Positions 22,339 to 34,269 of a stretch of DNA of 64,000 bases are shown one piece after another. How positions within the stretch are numbered: the stretch's first letter is position 1; each line of letters begins with the position of its first letter. Origin of the DNA: Periconia sp. R9002 (taxonomy: Eukaryota; Ascomycota; Dothideomycetes; Pleosporales; Periconiaceae). The position numbers and the translations under genes were made by a program. The notes under the pieces were generated by a model. That model was given only the letters and a program-made list of their open reading frames with translations, did no database searches and was not told the DNA's origin. Location: assembly GCA_023627715.1 (NCBI GenBank), contig JAMAHW010000045.1, positions 186,001 to 250,000 of the forward strand. Reading direction: 5' to 3'.

Positions 22339-24285
22339 ATGGCGCCCTCGTCGTCGGCCGACGCCCACTCGCACTCGCAGCCAAGGCGGCCGCCTCCAAT
22401 GGCTCGCCAACACTCGTCCACCTCGCACATCTCACAGCAGTCGCCCCCGGACCCGTCGCAGCACCACGCCCACAAGCAGCCCAAGCCGCGCCAGCACGTC
22501 GTCGGCGGCGGTCGCATGCAGCGCAACACGTCCACCGGCAAGAACCTCAACAAGCTCTCCAAGCTCACCCACGCCCACGCCCATCCTCACCAACACCCTC
22601 ACCCACACCCCCAAGGCGATGGCAACACCTCCGCAAAGCACCACCGCCGCGCCCACTCGGGCAACTCGACCTCTGCCCCCAGCAGCCCGCGCCCCAGCTT
22701 CAAGCGCAATGCCTCGTCCGGCGGCATCGTCAGGATAGCCAACCAAGCCGCCAACATTAGAAAGAACCACTCGAGCGGCCACCTCGCCCGCCACGGCCAC
22801 GCGAAGCCTGCCCTCAAATCTTCAAAGAGCGAAATCGCGCCCCCGCGCCGCTCGCTCGCGCACCCGGGCGGCAGAGTGCGCTCGCCGTCCCCCGAACACC
22901 CCACCGTGCACTTCGACGTGGGCGACGACGAAGACGACGGCCAGGACGACGGCTGGACCGAGGAGAGCGCCTCCCAGTCGCCCACCACGACGCGCTCCAA
23001 CACGCGCTCCAATTCCATGGTGCTGGATCCGCATAGGATGGCTGAACAACGGCATACGGCCGCCGCAGGAGGGGGAAATGGAACAGCAGGAGGAGGAGTT
23101 TCACAGGCAGAATCGACCACTCAATCACCACAACAACAACAATCACAAAATCAAAATCAAAATCAAGCACACCCGTTACCAAGCACACCCTCACATACCA
23201 CCCTTCCCGACCGAAGCCATCCCTCGCGCCAGTCCAACGGATCGAATGGCACATCTCACTCGAGACCGCCCGATGCCGACATCATCACGTCACGGCTACT
23301 GCAGCGCAGCTCCCACCAAAACGCACCCCCGCAAATGTCGTCGATTGCCGCCACCGTCGTATCCAACTACAACGAAGTGCGCGAGCTCAGCCAGAGCGCC
23401 GGCTCGACGCTCATAGACACCCCCGGCCGCGATCTCGTCTCGCGCTTCATCGATGGAGACGGCTCAGCTGGAACCCCAGGCAACAGCAGCTTTCTCCCCT
23501 CGCGCAACTCTCCACAGCCGGGCAGCGGCGCAGATCGCATCAAACACAACAAGTCCATGCCCAACGTCGCCGGCGCAAGCACAGGTACACCCTCGCCCGC
23601 ACCCTCATCACCCACGCCAACCAAGACGCAACACCATCGCTCCGGGACCGGCACTAGCATCAGCAACCCAACCGACCTTCCCCCGTCGCGCACCCAGCAG
23701 AAACTCATGCTGCAGCGCGCCTCGTCCAACATCGAGCCGCAGAAGCTCATCCCCGTCATCCTCCCGCGGACTGGGGGTCCGTCCTTTCTCCACTCGGGCG
23801 CTGGCGGCATGACGTACACGGCCAACAGCGAGGGCCGCCTCGACCCACGCCTGCAGCAGCAGTTCAACCACGTCGCCGTCGAGTACAGCGTCGTGCGTCG
23901 CTACCGCAACCCCCTCGCCGATGCCATCAAGCGCATCGAGCAGATCCCCGGGGCCACCCCGGCCCGCAAGGCAGCAACATCATCCTCATCGAGGGGTTCG
24001 TCAAGGCGGACTAGCGCCTCCGCGAACGGGCATGTGCGGAATGGCAGTGGAGGGGGATTAAGCGCGAGTTTTGGCGACGAGGCTGTCGAGGGACAAGGGG
24101 GAAGAGGAGGAGGGGAGGCGAATGACGATGGCGATGCAGAAGGCACGCAGAGCTTCGAGAGCGGTGATAGTAGAAGCGGTGGTGCTGTAGCGGCGGCATC
24201 GGGCAGGATCATCAGGAATGAGGTGGAGGAAATTTGTAGGCGGCTGTGGGAAAGTAGCGAGGCTGTTGATGTTGAAGGGGATTGA
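22339..24285 (+). CDS. tco89: TCO89-like subunit of TOR complex 1
   Basis: A single exon of 648 aa from ATG 22339; the frame is open further upstream but only from a TTG. The protein is largely disordered and Ser/His/Pro-rich, with the conserved blocks I associate with the fungal TCO89 family: RNTSTGKNLNKLSKL (near 70), HHRRAHSGNSTSAPSSPRP, IRKNHSSGHLARHGH, then TVHFDVGDDEDD and DGWTEESASQSPTTTRSN (about 200-230), and a C-terminal VEYSVVRRYRNPLADAIKRI. TCO89 is a fungus-specific, vacuole-associated TORC1 component involved in nutrient signalling and stress resistance. GC-rich codon use creates long antisense frames here, which are shadows. The identification rests on motif recall rather than a database search. 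Confidence 0.78.
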   Translation: MAPSSSADAHSHSQPRRPPPMARQHSSTSHISQQSPPDPSQHHAHKQPKPRQHVVGGGRMQRNTSTGKNLNKLSKLTHAHAHPHQHPHPHPQGDGNTSAKHHRRAHSGNSTSAPSSPRPSFKRNASSGGIVRIANQAANIRKNHSSGHLARHGHAKPALKSSKSEIAPPRRSLAHPGGRVRSPSPEHPTVHFDVGDDEDDGQDDGWTEESASQSPTTTRSNTRSNSMVLDPHRMAEQRHTAAAGGGNGTAGGGVSQAESTTQSPQQQQSQNQNQNQAHPLPSTPSHTTLPDRSHPSRQSNGSNGTSHSRPPDADIITSRLLQRSSHQNAPPQMSSIAATVVSNYNEVRELSQSAGSTLIDTPGRDLVSRFIDGDGSAGTPGNSSFLPSRNSPQPGSGADRIKHNKSMPNVAGASTGTPSPAPSSPTPTKTQHHRSGTGTSISNPTDLPPSRTQQKLMLQRASSNIEPQKLIPVILPRTGGPSFLHSGAGGMTYTANSEGRLDPRLQQQFNHVAVEYSVVRRYRNPLADAIKRIEQIPGATPARKAATSSSSRGSSRRTSASANGHVRNGSGGGLSASFGDEAVEGQGGRGGGEANDDGDAEGTQSFESGDSRSGGAVAAASGRIIRNEVEEICRRLWESSEAVDVEGD

Positions 24286-25018
24286 TTGGGAGTTTTTCTT
24301 CTTTCTATGGTGAGGTTGTTTGGGAGGGTGGTGTGAGTGGGTGGGATAGGTAGATAGGTAGATACAGACAGCGAGGTAAAGAAAGGGGGGTGGAAAGTCA
24401 GTTAGTATTTCACGCCCTGCGATCGCTTTCTAGCGACGTGGGCATTTTTTCTGTTTATTCTTTTCATTGATGATGTGCCTTCAATTCTCTTCGCACTTCC
24501 TATTCTCTTTCTTATCCTTTTATCCTTCCTAGCCTCCCCAACATCCTCTCCACTTGTCCATTTATCTATCCGTTTATTCATTCGCATCAGTATCAGTATC
24601 AATACTAATAAAGTCGTCTATGTAAGTATGTATGTAGGTACCTTACCTTAAATCTAGATATACACCGAAGTTGCGAACTCAAGACCTCACCCCACCTTAT
24701 CTATCCTTACGTAGAATAGAGTACCTATCTAGGTTAGGTATATATCAATGTGTGTGTGACGTTGGCTAGATATGTACTAGTAGGTAGATACTTGCATGTA
24801 TATAGTAGTTGGATTAAATTGGTACGTTCACGTTTACGTTTCTGTTACGTTATATCTAGATGTATTCTTCCTACCAATCTCTCTTCTTCGCGTATGTGTG
24901 CGTATATGTATGTAATGCTTTTGTTAAGTAAGGTTGGATTGGGGGGATATGATAATTGTATTTAGATGTTTCCTAGTGAAAAGGAGGGGGGGGGGTTGCT
25001 CCCATTTTGTTTTTATTT

Positions 25019-25037
25019 AAGGTAAGGTAAGGTAAGG
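25019..25037. repeat. AAGGT tandem repeat
   Basis: Four near-perfect copies of AAGGT in the region downstream of TCO89. Confidence 0.85.
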
Positions 25038-25292
25038 ATAATGTGTAGGGAAGAGGGTGGGGAGGGGGGGATGAGAAGGGAAGGGGAGAATATATACGTA
25101 GTGTTTATGTACTAATTGATGTGTGGATAAAGATGTTCTTAGCCAGGACCTACATACACCTAAGTCGGTGATCAGAACGCACGTTACAAGAACTGATCAT
25201 GTTTTTTGGCCAAGTGTTGATAATGATTAGGGCCTTGCTTATTAGGAATAAGAACTACAGGTTATACGCCTATCTGTCTCGAGACCCAGCGT

Positions 25293-25330
25293 AACAATAC
25301 TCTGCGATGATTCATTGTTACATTTCATAC
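25293..25330 (+). repeat. Dispersed repeat, copy 1 (short)
   Basis: It shares the core AATACTCTGCGATGATTC with the copies near 30.2, 31.8 and 58.9 kb. Only the 3' part of the element is recognisable here. Confidence 0.5.
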
Positions 25331-25705
25331 CTGTCTGCTTCAGGCTGAGAGTGAAGGTATACCAGAACAAGGATCAATCTGCAGAAAGTCAAAAAAGGAA
25401 AGCGGGTGTGAGGGGAGGTCGGAATCATCAGCAGACCCGCACGCTGCAAACGGCTGCATCAATGTCAGCTGGAGCACACATCAATGATGCATGTTCTGAC
25501 CTGATCAAAACCAATTATCTTCTTTCCTTGAGCGCTGGTGGCGCTATTCCACCCAGCTAGGGGTTTAGTCATTGCGTCGACTTGGTGGTTTTGAGGGATG
25601 GCATGTCAGCCTTCCTGCCGGGAGCTCTGTCGTTGAGATTGTTGAAGCTTGAGGTCAACACTGTATCAATAGGGTATCCTATTAACACGGTATTCTATCA
25701 ACAGT

Positions 25706-28087
25706 ATGGCATCCGTAGCGGCAGCGACTTCGACTCCAGCCCCCACCGTTACGGCAGATGACAAAACCGACTTTATCAACACCATAGGTTCGGCTATAGG
25801 ACCACTCCTCACACTCTTCGGCGAGCAAGCCACGAAACAGTTTCTTTCCATGTCCATGGGATGGGCTGACAACATCTTGCTCGCAATGGGCCCCATCGGC
25901 ATCATCACCATACTTGTTAGTGCAATCCGTATTGGTGGTTCTCGACGGTTCAAGACTATCGTGGGGCGGTAGGTCAACTGTGTCCAGTCCATCCTTCGAA
26001 AATAATCATGCTAACGTGCGTGCCTACCAAAAAGATCTCGAGAAAGCCGGGCAAACGCAGAACAAGAGTTTTTGTCGTCCACTTCGGAAGAGGTTTGCGA
26101 GCTTTGGAGCGGCCGCGAAATCGTCCGCGTGGCCGGCGAGCCTAACGACATGAAGGATCTCGTCACCTTCTGGGTGGAGCCCAGTGTTCTAAGCCTAGCC
26201 CATGCATATGATAATGACAAACTTATAGTAGAGCCTAAATTGGCAGACCACCAGGGCGGTTTCACAAAAGGAAACGAAAGCATCACCGCGGGAGCCCCGA
26301 ACATAACACTAAACGTCGAAGGCAGCATCATCCATCCGAAAGAACTAGGGGCATGGACGCTCGTTGGTGTTCTCCTTCAAATTTTTGCTCTTGGATTCCC
26401 GGCCGTTGTCACCTATCACTGGAAGCTCCTGCGCAAAGGTGCCGCCGTACCAGCATATGCTTACCCTTGCTTCCTTTCTGGCACTGTCGCCATCATCTTC
26501 GGTATCCTCGTTTGTGGTCATGTTATCGAAGATTCGACTGTGAAATACAAATTTCGGCCAAAAGAGAATTGCAATTACAGACGAACACTCCGTTTGCAGA
26601 TGGAATCCACAGTCAGCGCACAGTACTTCCCATCCTTTGCGATTGTAAGCCGTCGACACCATCGGAACAACACGTTCATCCGTACATCTCGCTTGAACGT
26701 TGGGAGCAAGGAACATGAGTAAGCAATCAGACCTTCCTTTAGATACATCATGCTAATCTAGACCAGGTTTTGGTCGGCCATCGCCAGCGTTATCGCCATA
26801 GCCGGCTTTGTGGCTCAATTCGTCGGTTTGAGCGTGCTGCAGCCATGACCTGCATAAGAGCCTATGTCCGGAGAGGCCTTGCACATGATCCGCTGTGCAT
26901 ACCGATCCTCGAATCTTTCGAATTGGGTTGGACCGCGATGCGCATCATCGAAGATGACTGGGAGCAGCATCACGACCAGCCTTCGCGGGACCGCGGTTGG
27001 GGAGTTCTGACAGCGTTTCCATACTACGATTTTCGTGCGGCCGAGGATGGAAGCGGCGTCGTGCCACCGGATGTCACTGACTACGTTGGGCAGCTCAAAC
27101 GGTTGTTTGAGAACGAAAATTTCGTCCTGGGATTCGCATCTGCAGAACATCTGCATCAATGCAATGAGGTGGCGACTATCAATTATCTGATGGGAGCCGC
27201 GCCGAAGCTACCTCGAAAGAATTACGCCGATGTCGTCTCGAAGCTAGCTGCGGCTATGAAAGGGATCGGGAATCTCCTCAGTTCATCCGGTGATATCGTA
27301 TTCAAATATCGGCGCTTCGATTGCACCTTACCCTGGCAGATTGACGTGCAAAAAAGCTCAGCAAAGAAGACTTGTTGGATCATTCCGTCGTGTTATGTCA
27401 CTTCATCATTATCAGATGGCCCTACTGCTGGCCTTTCGCTCTGGATCTACTCTTTGATTTGCGGGCAAATTTTCCTAGATCCTTTCCAGAACCAACGATA
27501 CCCTTTGTCGGACGAAAAATTTAATTCTGGAAAACGCCATAGTTTTACACGCATTGTTGGCAACTCGGCAACAACCTTCAAAGATCTTGATGTGGAGAAG
27601 TGGTTCAGAAGACCACTGTTGCACGCACACAAACTTTCTGGCCAATATTTGGTCTTTACTACTCAGGCGCATTCCAGTAAGACATCAATCTCACTACGCG
27701 GTCACTCAGGTGCCGCAGATCCCTTTGCTATACTAATCGACTGGCCACGCGCACAGGAAACAGGACCACCCATCCATCCCTTCCCAAATGGTTTTCACAA
27801 GCAAAACCCCTGGGGATATACCACTTTGGAACGACATCTCCTCCATTAATAACCACACCATCGAAGTCGAGTGTGCTTTAGAGATCCTATCATTGTTCAT
27901 GCTTTCCGTCTGCCACAACGTGGATAGTGTGCAAGGCACGCCGGAAATAGATCCTCGCGGCGTTAAGATACTCCCAGTTTTTACGGCAATGGCACAGCAA
28001 ATTGTCGATGCGGGACTTGTGATTGATATCGATGAAGCTCTGATATATATCATTCCCGCGTTCGCTAGGTTTGATTTGCTCCCCTAG
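25706..28087 (+). pseudogene. Broken multi-pass membrane protein of a fungal family of unknown function
   Basis: Exons 25706-25968, 26035-26718 and 26767 onwards splice cleanly and encode membrane helices (MGPIGIITILVSAIRIGG, WTLVGVLLQIFALGFPAVVTY, SGTVAIIFGILVCG, FWSAIASVIAIAGFVAQFVG) around the family block TSEEVCELWSGREIVRVAG. Soon after FVGLSVLQP a TGA (26846-26848) stops the frame; the frame one base earlier then carries the expected continuation MTCIRAYVRRGLAHDP, so bases are lost and the frame shifts near 26845. A second shift near 27790 moves the coding frame to one ending ALIYIIPAFARFDLLP at 28087. I know this architecture from other ascomycete hypothetical proteins, but not its function. 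With two shifts it is most likely a pseudogene; sequencing error is the alternative. Confidence 0.65.
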
Positions 28088-28570
28088 CTGTATGGCCTGT
28101 ATGAGGTATCTTGTTATGTACAGGTCTCATCTATGTACAGGAGTGGGTAAATTTTATATGCCACGTATAGCTTCGTAGTATCAGTTGGTGCTTGATAGGC
28201 GGTGCTCGTGATTGGTTGATGGGAAAAGTAGGGGGTACATACATAGTTATACAGGTAGGTACGTACCTTGGACTATGAGGGTTTAGCGAATTGATAACCT
28301 TGACCCCCTTTTTTTCAGCATAGGCTTTTTGTATCTTCTAACGTGACTCGCTACTTTACGGGATTTGGCTGGGTTCTGAATAGGGTGTTAACCGTACTTG
28401 CTACTTTAAATTACTATCAAATAGCCTATTAGCGTACTGTCTATATACTATCAATAGTTATTCTAAACTTTAATTCCTGTCAGCCAGCAATCCTAGGATA
28501 CGCCAAACCCCATAACATAATTATTTTCTAGTGACTGGTCTTTAATTCCAGATCATATGATAGACTCTAT
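28088..28570. other. AT-rich intergenic region
   Basis: Nearly 500 bases of AT-rich sequence with many TA steps between a broken membrane-protein gene and a damaged tyrosinase gene. I see no frame or repeat copy in it. Confidence 0.5.
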
Positions 28571-29739
28571 CTAGTAGGTATAGCAAAGGCGCGAGGTTTG
28601 GGTAGACATAACCTCCTCGACCTTAACATCCGGCGTGAGGTCAAGATAAGGCATAACGTCTTGGAGAGTAGCCTCAGGGGTATCCTCCGCTTGGGTTTTT
28701 GACCCACCGAACTCCCTGGTTGGGATATCAGGTTTTTCCTGCTGCCACAACGTCCACAGACGATCTATCTGTGTGTGGTGGAGGAAGAAGATGGGATCTA
28801 TCAACTCAGTCAGTCCATGAACGTATTACTCGAAAACCGTCTGTGTGTGCTAACCACAAGCACTTACCATTAGGAGAAGTAGCAGGCGACATGTCGCCAC
28901 CGACGGCCGAATGAATAGCGCCGTGCGGGCCACCTTCAAGCTCGTAGCGGAAATCCGGATAGTTGTCAAGAGCATGGACCTTTTCGACGACTTCTTTTGT
29001 GTAGAAATCGGAGAGCATGTTGCCCGGGAACGCAACCCCGCTGTTCCAGTTCCGCGCGAGGCAATGCGGCGCGTACCCAGTCATTTTATACGCAGGCTGG
29101 AGGCCCTTGAGGGGGCCGTCCACAAGACATTTCTTGCTACTGCTGTCTTTCATAGGATCGATGGCGGGATCACCGTTGCCGCCGAAGCTGGTAGTTGGGT
29201 CCCAGATAGGCGACTTGGTTACGTCGTCCGTGTCAAGGGTCCAGTCCCAATAGCTGGAATCATTCGGGTTGGTTAGCTACGTAGACACAAGCAGAGAGAG
29301 AGAGAGAGACGTTGTGATTGCTTACGCCATGGGACCCTTGTAGCCGCAATCCGCAAGCGCGTCTTCATACACTTTCACGAAGAGTCTGTGCCAGGGAAGG
29401 AACATTGCCACCGTGTGGACTGTGAGTTGATCAGCGTTTATTCCATACGAGGTATTAAGCAATTAGAATGGACGGAGCAGATCAGCAGGGAAGCAACTCA
29501 CTAGTTTTATCAAGTTTGGTATGAACGTACGGGAAGTCGTCATAGCGCGTCGTATTAAGACCCATACCCGAGGGCTTGGTCTTGAGGCACAAAGCAGCAC
29601 CAATTTATTGTTTTTGATCTTCTGCGCTCATGATTCGCCATTCCACGCGTTTGACTGGATTGGTGCATGTATTGTCGGCCTGACGAGGGGTCGTAGCGGC
29701 AGAGCAGAAGCCTGCGGAAAGAATGAAGGACAAGCGCAT
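28571..29739 (-). pseudogene. Secreted tyrosinase with in-frame stop at codon 45
   Basis: Four exons fit splice rules and phase: 29739-29502, 29419-29326, 29253-28868 and 28797-28571, for 314 sense codons plus stop if codon 45 is read through. The first codons form a signal peptide (MRLSFILSAGFCSAA). All copper ligands are present: CuA in FPYVHTKLDKT, IHTVAMFLPWHR; CuB in GGPHGAIHSAVGGDM and DPIFFLHHTQIDRLW. The lesion is TAA at 29607-29605, between AEDQKQ and IGAALCLKTKPSG. Both sides are in one frame and both look like normal tyrosinase, so this is a point nonsense, not an intron. Tyrosinases oxidise phenols to quinones. Unless the stop is read through or is a sequencing error, the product would be 44 residues. 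The gene is otherwise undamaged, so the loss looks recent. Confidence 0.82.
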
Positions 29740-30174
29740 TTTTTGCGGCGGGTTGATGGAAAAGAGTGTGTTGTAGTAAGGAATGGTAATTGTTGTTGTA
29801 TGAACTTTAGCACACAGACAAGTGCTAACCATTGAACGTAGATGGGAATTAAGAAAGTACTTCTATTCAGTTATCCAAAAGCATACAAGCTAGCTAATCA
29901 CTCCCAGTTCCGCCAGTAAGAACAAATGAGCTGATGAGTACTCAAGCACTAACCTCTTCTTAGCTAAAGCAGTGTTTGATTTTCGATATGAGTATCTAGT
30001 GATGAAAGGGTATTTATCGGGATGAGCAATGCAGTACTCAAGAACCAACCTTTTCTTAGACTCGACTTTGCGCAGCCAATAGTCTCCTCACCGTTGCTAC
30101 TAAAAACTACGTAATAATTCTCCTAATAACCGGTCCCTGCGCGCGCCCATTTATATATGCTGTTACTCGAACCT

Positions 30175-30262
30175 GTGTGTCCGTCCTGGCTGAGGACCTT
30201 ACTATGTCGATACCGGGAATAGTATAATACTCTGCGATGATAGTTTTATACTTGTCATTTTG
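30175..30262 (+). repeat. Dispersed repeat, copy 2 (longest)
   Basis: It begins with CCGTCCTGGCTGAGGACC and continues to AATACTCTGCGATGAT and GTTTTATACTTGTC. Both blocks recur in the same order at 58.85-58.94 kb, and the second block also at 25.3 and 31.8 kb. Confidence 0.6.
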
Positions 30263-31800
30263 TTACTCGAGATACCTCTTGGTGTAGTGTTTCTCTGCAC
30301 AGACGCCGGTATTTTAGTAGGATCTAACATCCTGTTCCCCTTTTAGAACTCCCACCATTGAAACGCACTACACTAGCATACTCTACTGTTTTATTGTGCT
30401 TCGCCCTTTTGTCACCAGCTTCGACATGCGAAAGTACATTTCGTATGCAGATTATCGGGATTAATTCGTAAAGAAAGGTTGATAAAAGCGAATAGTTTAA
30501 TCTATTTGCATAAATTGACCTCTAACACACCTCAAGTGCTCCATCAATAAGTTCTAAGCTAAGCGTTAGTAACTACATACACTCGCTACCAAAAGAGTGG
30601 TGCTCGGCTACCACGATGTCGGCTTTGCCGAATGCGCATTCGAACGAACAATGCGTCTTTCAAGAAAAAGAAAAAGGTAAACAAAAGTAGAAAAGGAGAA
30701 TTTTATGCCGAGGGCTGATCTCAAAAACGCCAACACTCCCAAAACCCTCTTTACCCTTCTTTCCTACATACACACTTATTTATATACAGTCTCTTCTAAC
30801 CGTGTCATTTCCCCTATTAATCATTGTTGCAAGTTTACCTAAAGCTCCAACAATGATAATATACCAGCCAACGACTAATAGCGAATAGGGGATTCCTTAA
30901 AACTTGATAATAGCGCAGACAATATGATTTAAAACGTTTAGAAATGTAGGTCTTTCTTTCTTATCTACTCTAGACTGTCAGCTTCTTTAAGATGAACATA
31001 TGTGTGTTCATAAAGTAAACAGATAGTGTTATACTTTAGAAATTTCTTAGTGCCGGCCTACACATTTAACAAGGCTGCATTTGCCATTCCGTTATCGTTA
31101 AGCTGTACAAGCCGCATTAAGAGAGAAACAACTAGGTTAAGAACCAGGTGTTACTATAGCAAGCAGGAAAGACTCAAGCGGGGAGAAACAGCGAAAAGCT
31201 GTAAGTAACTTTTCAAAGGTCGCATAAGTGAAGAATGTTGTGTTCAGTATGGTCCAGGCTGGAGGTAGAGACGCAAGTTGCGTTGTAGCTGTCCAAGCTC
31301 TAACGAAGTGGCGTCACGTGAATAGCCTTGCGTGGCCTGTACATAGGTACAAGCATCAGCACAAATCAGAGGTCTTAAGGCGTGAATATCGTACAAAAAT
31401 GAACAGATTTATCGTGTACTTATCCGCACCTTTGAAAAGAAGATGATCACGGCCCAGCGTACTTTAGTTCGCGACTTTTAGCAGAGAGAGAGAGGGCGGC
31501 TGACTACTTCCTGCCCTTACCTTGCGTGTAAAGCAATCGTATGTACGCAGAGAGGGTTGTAGAGAGGGTTGAAGAGAAGGGTGCTTACTGTGTGCAGCTC
31601 TAGATAGCGTATTGTCAAGTACGGTTACCACTTACAATTCTGTTATATATCTGATACTCATCCCTCGCGAATATAAACAATTCAGAACCTACAGCCTTCA
31701 GAAGTTGAACTGAAGCACTTCTCTAAAGACTTAGAGATGGCAGTGCTCATATAAGGAGCCGCTGGTCGTTTGACCGTACCACAGCTGTATTACCAAATCA

Positions 31801-31848
31801 TTACCCTGAGTGGTATAGTACTCCGCGATGATTCGTTATACTTTTCGA
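31801..31848 (+). repeat. Dispersed repeat, copy 3
   Basis: Contains AGTACTCCGCGATGATTCG followed by TTATACTTTTCGAG, matching the second half of copy 2 with a few changes. The first block is missing. Confidence 0.55.
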
Positions 31849-33891
31849 GTTGCCAGATTGGATAGGACTTTCCACCTGTGTGTGCGCTTACAGCGATGGC
31901 ATTGAGTGGGAACGCTCAACCCATTTGCTGAAGCGCAGGCTTCGATTTCTAGGGCCGTCTGCATTCTAATTTTTCCTGTATCTCTTCTATCTTATTGTAA
32001 TACCTTCCATGAGCAGAGACAAGATCTCGACTACTGCTTGGTCTAGGAGCCGGCGCTGGTGGGCTTGACCAGGTCTTGCGTTCGACGGTCAGTGGAGAGG
32101 ACAACAGCAGATTTTGAGGAAGAGGGATTGGCGAATCTCAACAGAATCAAACAAAGACTAGCGACGAAAAAAATTAAAAAATTCGTTGTTCAACAAGTCA
32201 TCAACCAGCTGCTGGGGAGGCAAATGATTTTTTTTTCCCTGGCTGGCTCCTTGGCGAGGGACGATACGATAGGCCCCTGTCACCGCGTTACAAATAGTGT
32301 CGTGAATGTCGTGGGCCGTGGTGTTGCGACGGCAGACGTTTCGCGAGCCTGAGGTGATCACTGATGCGACGGCTGGGTGCCACGGGCACATCAGGCGGCG
32401 TGGCTGCACTTGCACTCGCACTGCATGTTAAGGTGAGACATTGTTGGCGAGCAGGGCGATTGTTCCTGGCGGCGAGTATGTTGTGCGCTGGCAAACACGA
32501 TGTGTATGTGGTGTTCGCTGTATGGTACCACGAAAGGTATTCGCTGTGCAAAAGATCACCGCTCCCGCCGCTCACTGCTTCTCCGAACACGCGCGAAAGG
32601 GGAACCGGGAAAATAGGAGTCAATGCCATGACAAAGAAGATGAAGAAGATGGCCAACGATAGACAGGAACGGGTGTGGGGCGAAAACAGCAGTACGAACC
32701 AAGGCGGGCGCAATTATACCAAGGAATTACGTTTTGCGCCGTCACGTTTGTGCGACAGGAATCAAGGCATTTAGGAGACAAGAGATTCGATAGTTCGTTT
32801 CCGTTCTGTGATGAATGGCTTGTGTTCTCTTGTGAAAGCGGGACCTGTTTCGCACACAGGAGAGATGGAAACATTGGAAAGAAGGTGAATGTGACGAGAA
32901 AAAGTGGGATTTCCTGGGGACGAGGAGCTAGACTGACTAAGAGGCTGAGAAGAGAGAGAGGGAACGGATGCAGGGAAATTGGGATGGGGCTGCTAAGCAA
33001 TGCGGTCGGGTCACGTTACTTGTCGATCCAACCGTCTTTATTGTCGGACTGAGTCGTGTGTCACCACACCAGACTCACACACGCGCGCAGATGGAAAGCC
33101 ATGCGTACGATGCGCGTTGCTGCTGGCGGGCTGTCACTTGTTCGTATTTTCGCGCTTTGCGGCGACGGCCTGGCGTGTTTGAGGACGGGGGTCGCGACGG
33201 GCAACGGGCATCTCTGGGGTTTACATTTTGTTGGACAAGTCAGGCGGCTCGTCCTAACGTCTTTAGTTGAAGCGGACTAGTTGGTAGTGACTGAGGGCGA
33301 GTGAAAGTGTCCAAGTCGCTTCTGTAGCGATGGATATGGATGGGCGGGCGAAGACGACAGGTTGGGAATGGTCCAGGAACGGCGAGGGAATAGGCGCCGG
33401 GCGGGTGAGGCTGGGCTGGGCATGTCCGTCCGTGGCCATAATAGCGTGGGTTGGATGGGAGGGAGTAATAATAAGATGATGATGGATATGGGCCGGGGCT
33501 AAGTAGTGTTGGTGTGGCAGTAAGATTGCACGGGAGATTGCGCCGTGTCCCAGTTTTAAACCTAGCCACCGCCGGCCGCAGCCCCGTTTTCGCTCCTCTT
33601 CAATATCACCACTACTCGTGCTCTGTTTCCCAAACACTCTCTCCACACATTCGTTATTGTCTCTCTTTTGGTTGGCTTCAACCTAGTCGCTCCTTAAACA
33701 GCTCCCTGCCCTGACTACTCCATACAATACAAGTACCTGCGCCCTCCCTGCTCCCGTACCAACACCAAACAACAACAACACACTCTATCCAGCAAGCCAG
33801 TCTTTGCGCCCACGCTCTTTGCCTCACTCTCACTACCTACACACTGTCCCTCGACAACACTATCCTTCCACAAACAAATCAATCAATCAAG

Positions 33892-34269
33892 ATGCGCTCC
33901 TTCCAGCAAGTCGTTCTCTTCCTCTTCGGCCTCTTCGCCTTCAGCGCCTTCGCCCAGCAGTACGATGAGACCGTCTACGTGACTTCCACCATCTACCGCG
34001 TCAACACCGTCACCGCGACTGGCACTCCTCCCGTCGGTGGCCCCGTCAACTCGACCCTCACCATTGCTCCCACGGTTCCCGTTGCCGCCTATCCTACCGC
34101 CGCTCCCAGCGCCTCGGCCTCGTACTCCATCCCCGGCAATGCGACCGCCCCCAAGCCCACCGGCGGCGCTACTCCTCCCACCTCCTTCCCCGGTGCCGCC
34201 TCTGGCTTGTCCGTCAACGGCGCCGTCGTGGCCATGGTCGCCGCGGGATTGGGATTCCTCGCTTTGTAG
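33892..34269 (+). CDS. Small GPI-anchored cell-wall-type protein, 125 aa
   Basis: A single exon with strong codon bias toward C-ending codons. It has a signal peptide (residues 1-21, MRSFQQVVLFLFGLFAFSA...FA) and a short ordered start QQYDETVYVTSTIYRVNTVT. A Thr/Ser/Pro/Ala-rich spacer suited to O-glycosylation follows, then a C-terminal hydrophobic tail (SVNGAVVAMVAAGLGFLAL) preceded by small residues (PGAASG), the layout of a GPI-attachment signal. Such proteins sit at the plasma membrane or cross-linked in the wall. The long C/A- and C/T-rich leader and codon bias suggest high expression. The exact family is not recognised. Confidence 0.85.
   Translation: MRSFQQVVLFLFGLFAFSAFAQQYDETVYVTSTIYRVNTVTATGTPPVGGPVNSTLTIAPTVPVAAYPTAAPSASASYSIPGNATAPKPTGGATPPTSFPGAASGLSVNGAVVAMVAAGLGFLAL

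Larger units (their letters stand above)
24286..25705. other. Intergenic region
   Basis: About 1.4 kb downstream of TCO89, marking the move from core-like to accessory DNA. It contains an AAGGT tandem run (25019-25037), a G-run near 24985, TAGGTA-rich stretches and, at 25293-25330, a copy of the dispersed repeat. No gene was supported. Confidence 0.5.
29740..33891. other. 4.1-kb gene-poor, partly AT-rich region
   Basis: From 29830 to about 31700 the sequence is AT-rich with no frame I can support, and it contains two copies of the dispersed repeat, so it looks like decayed repeat DNA. From about 32300 composition becomes balanced. 33550-33890 is a C/A- and C/T-rich leader for the cell-wall protein gene. 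Open frames around 32288-33646 on both strands overlap one another and show no family motifs. Confidence 0.5.

Noticed and set aside
22432..23867. Long antisense frames over the TCO89 gene
   Set aside because: They arise from C-ending codons of the real + strand gene; they overlap one another and lack motifs.
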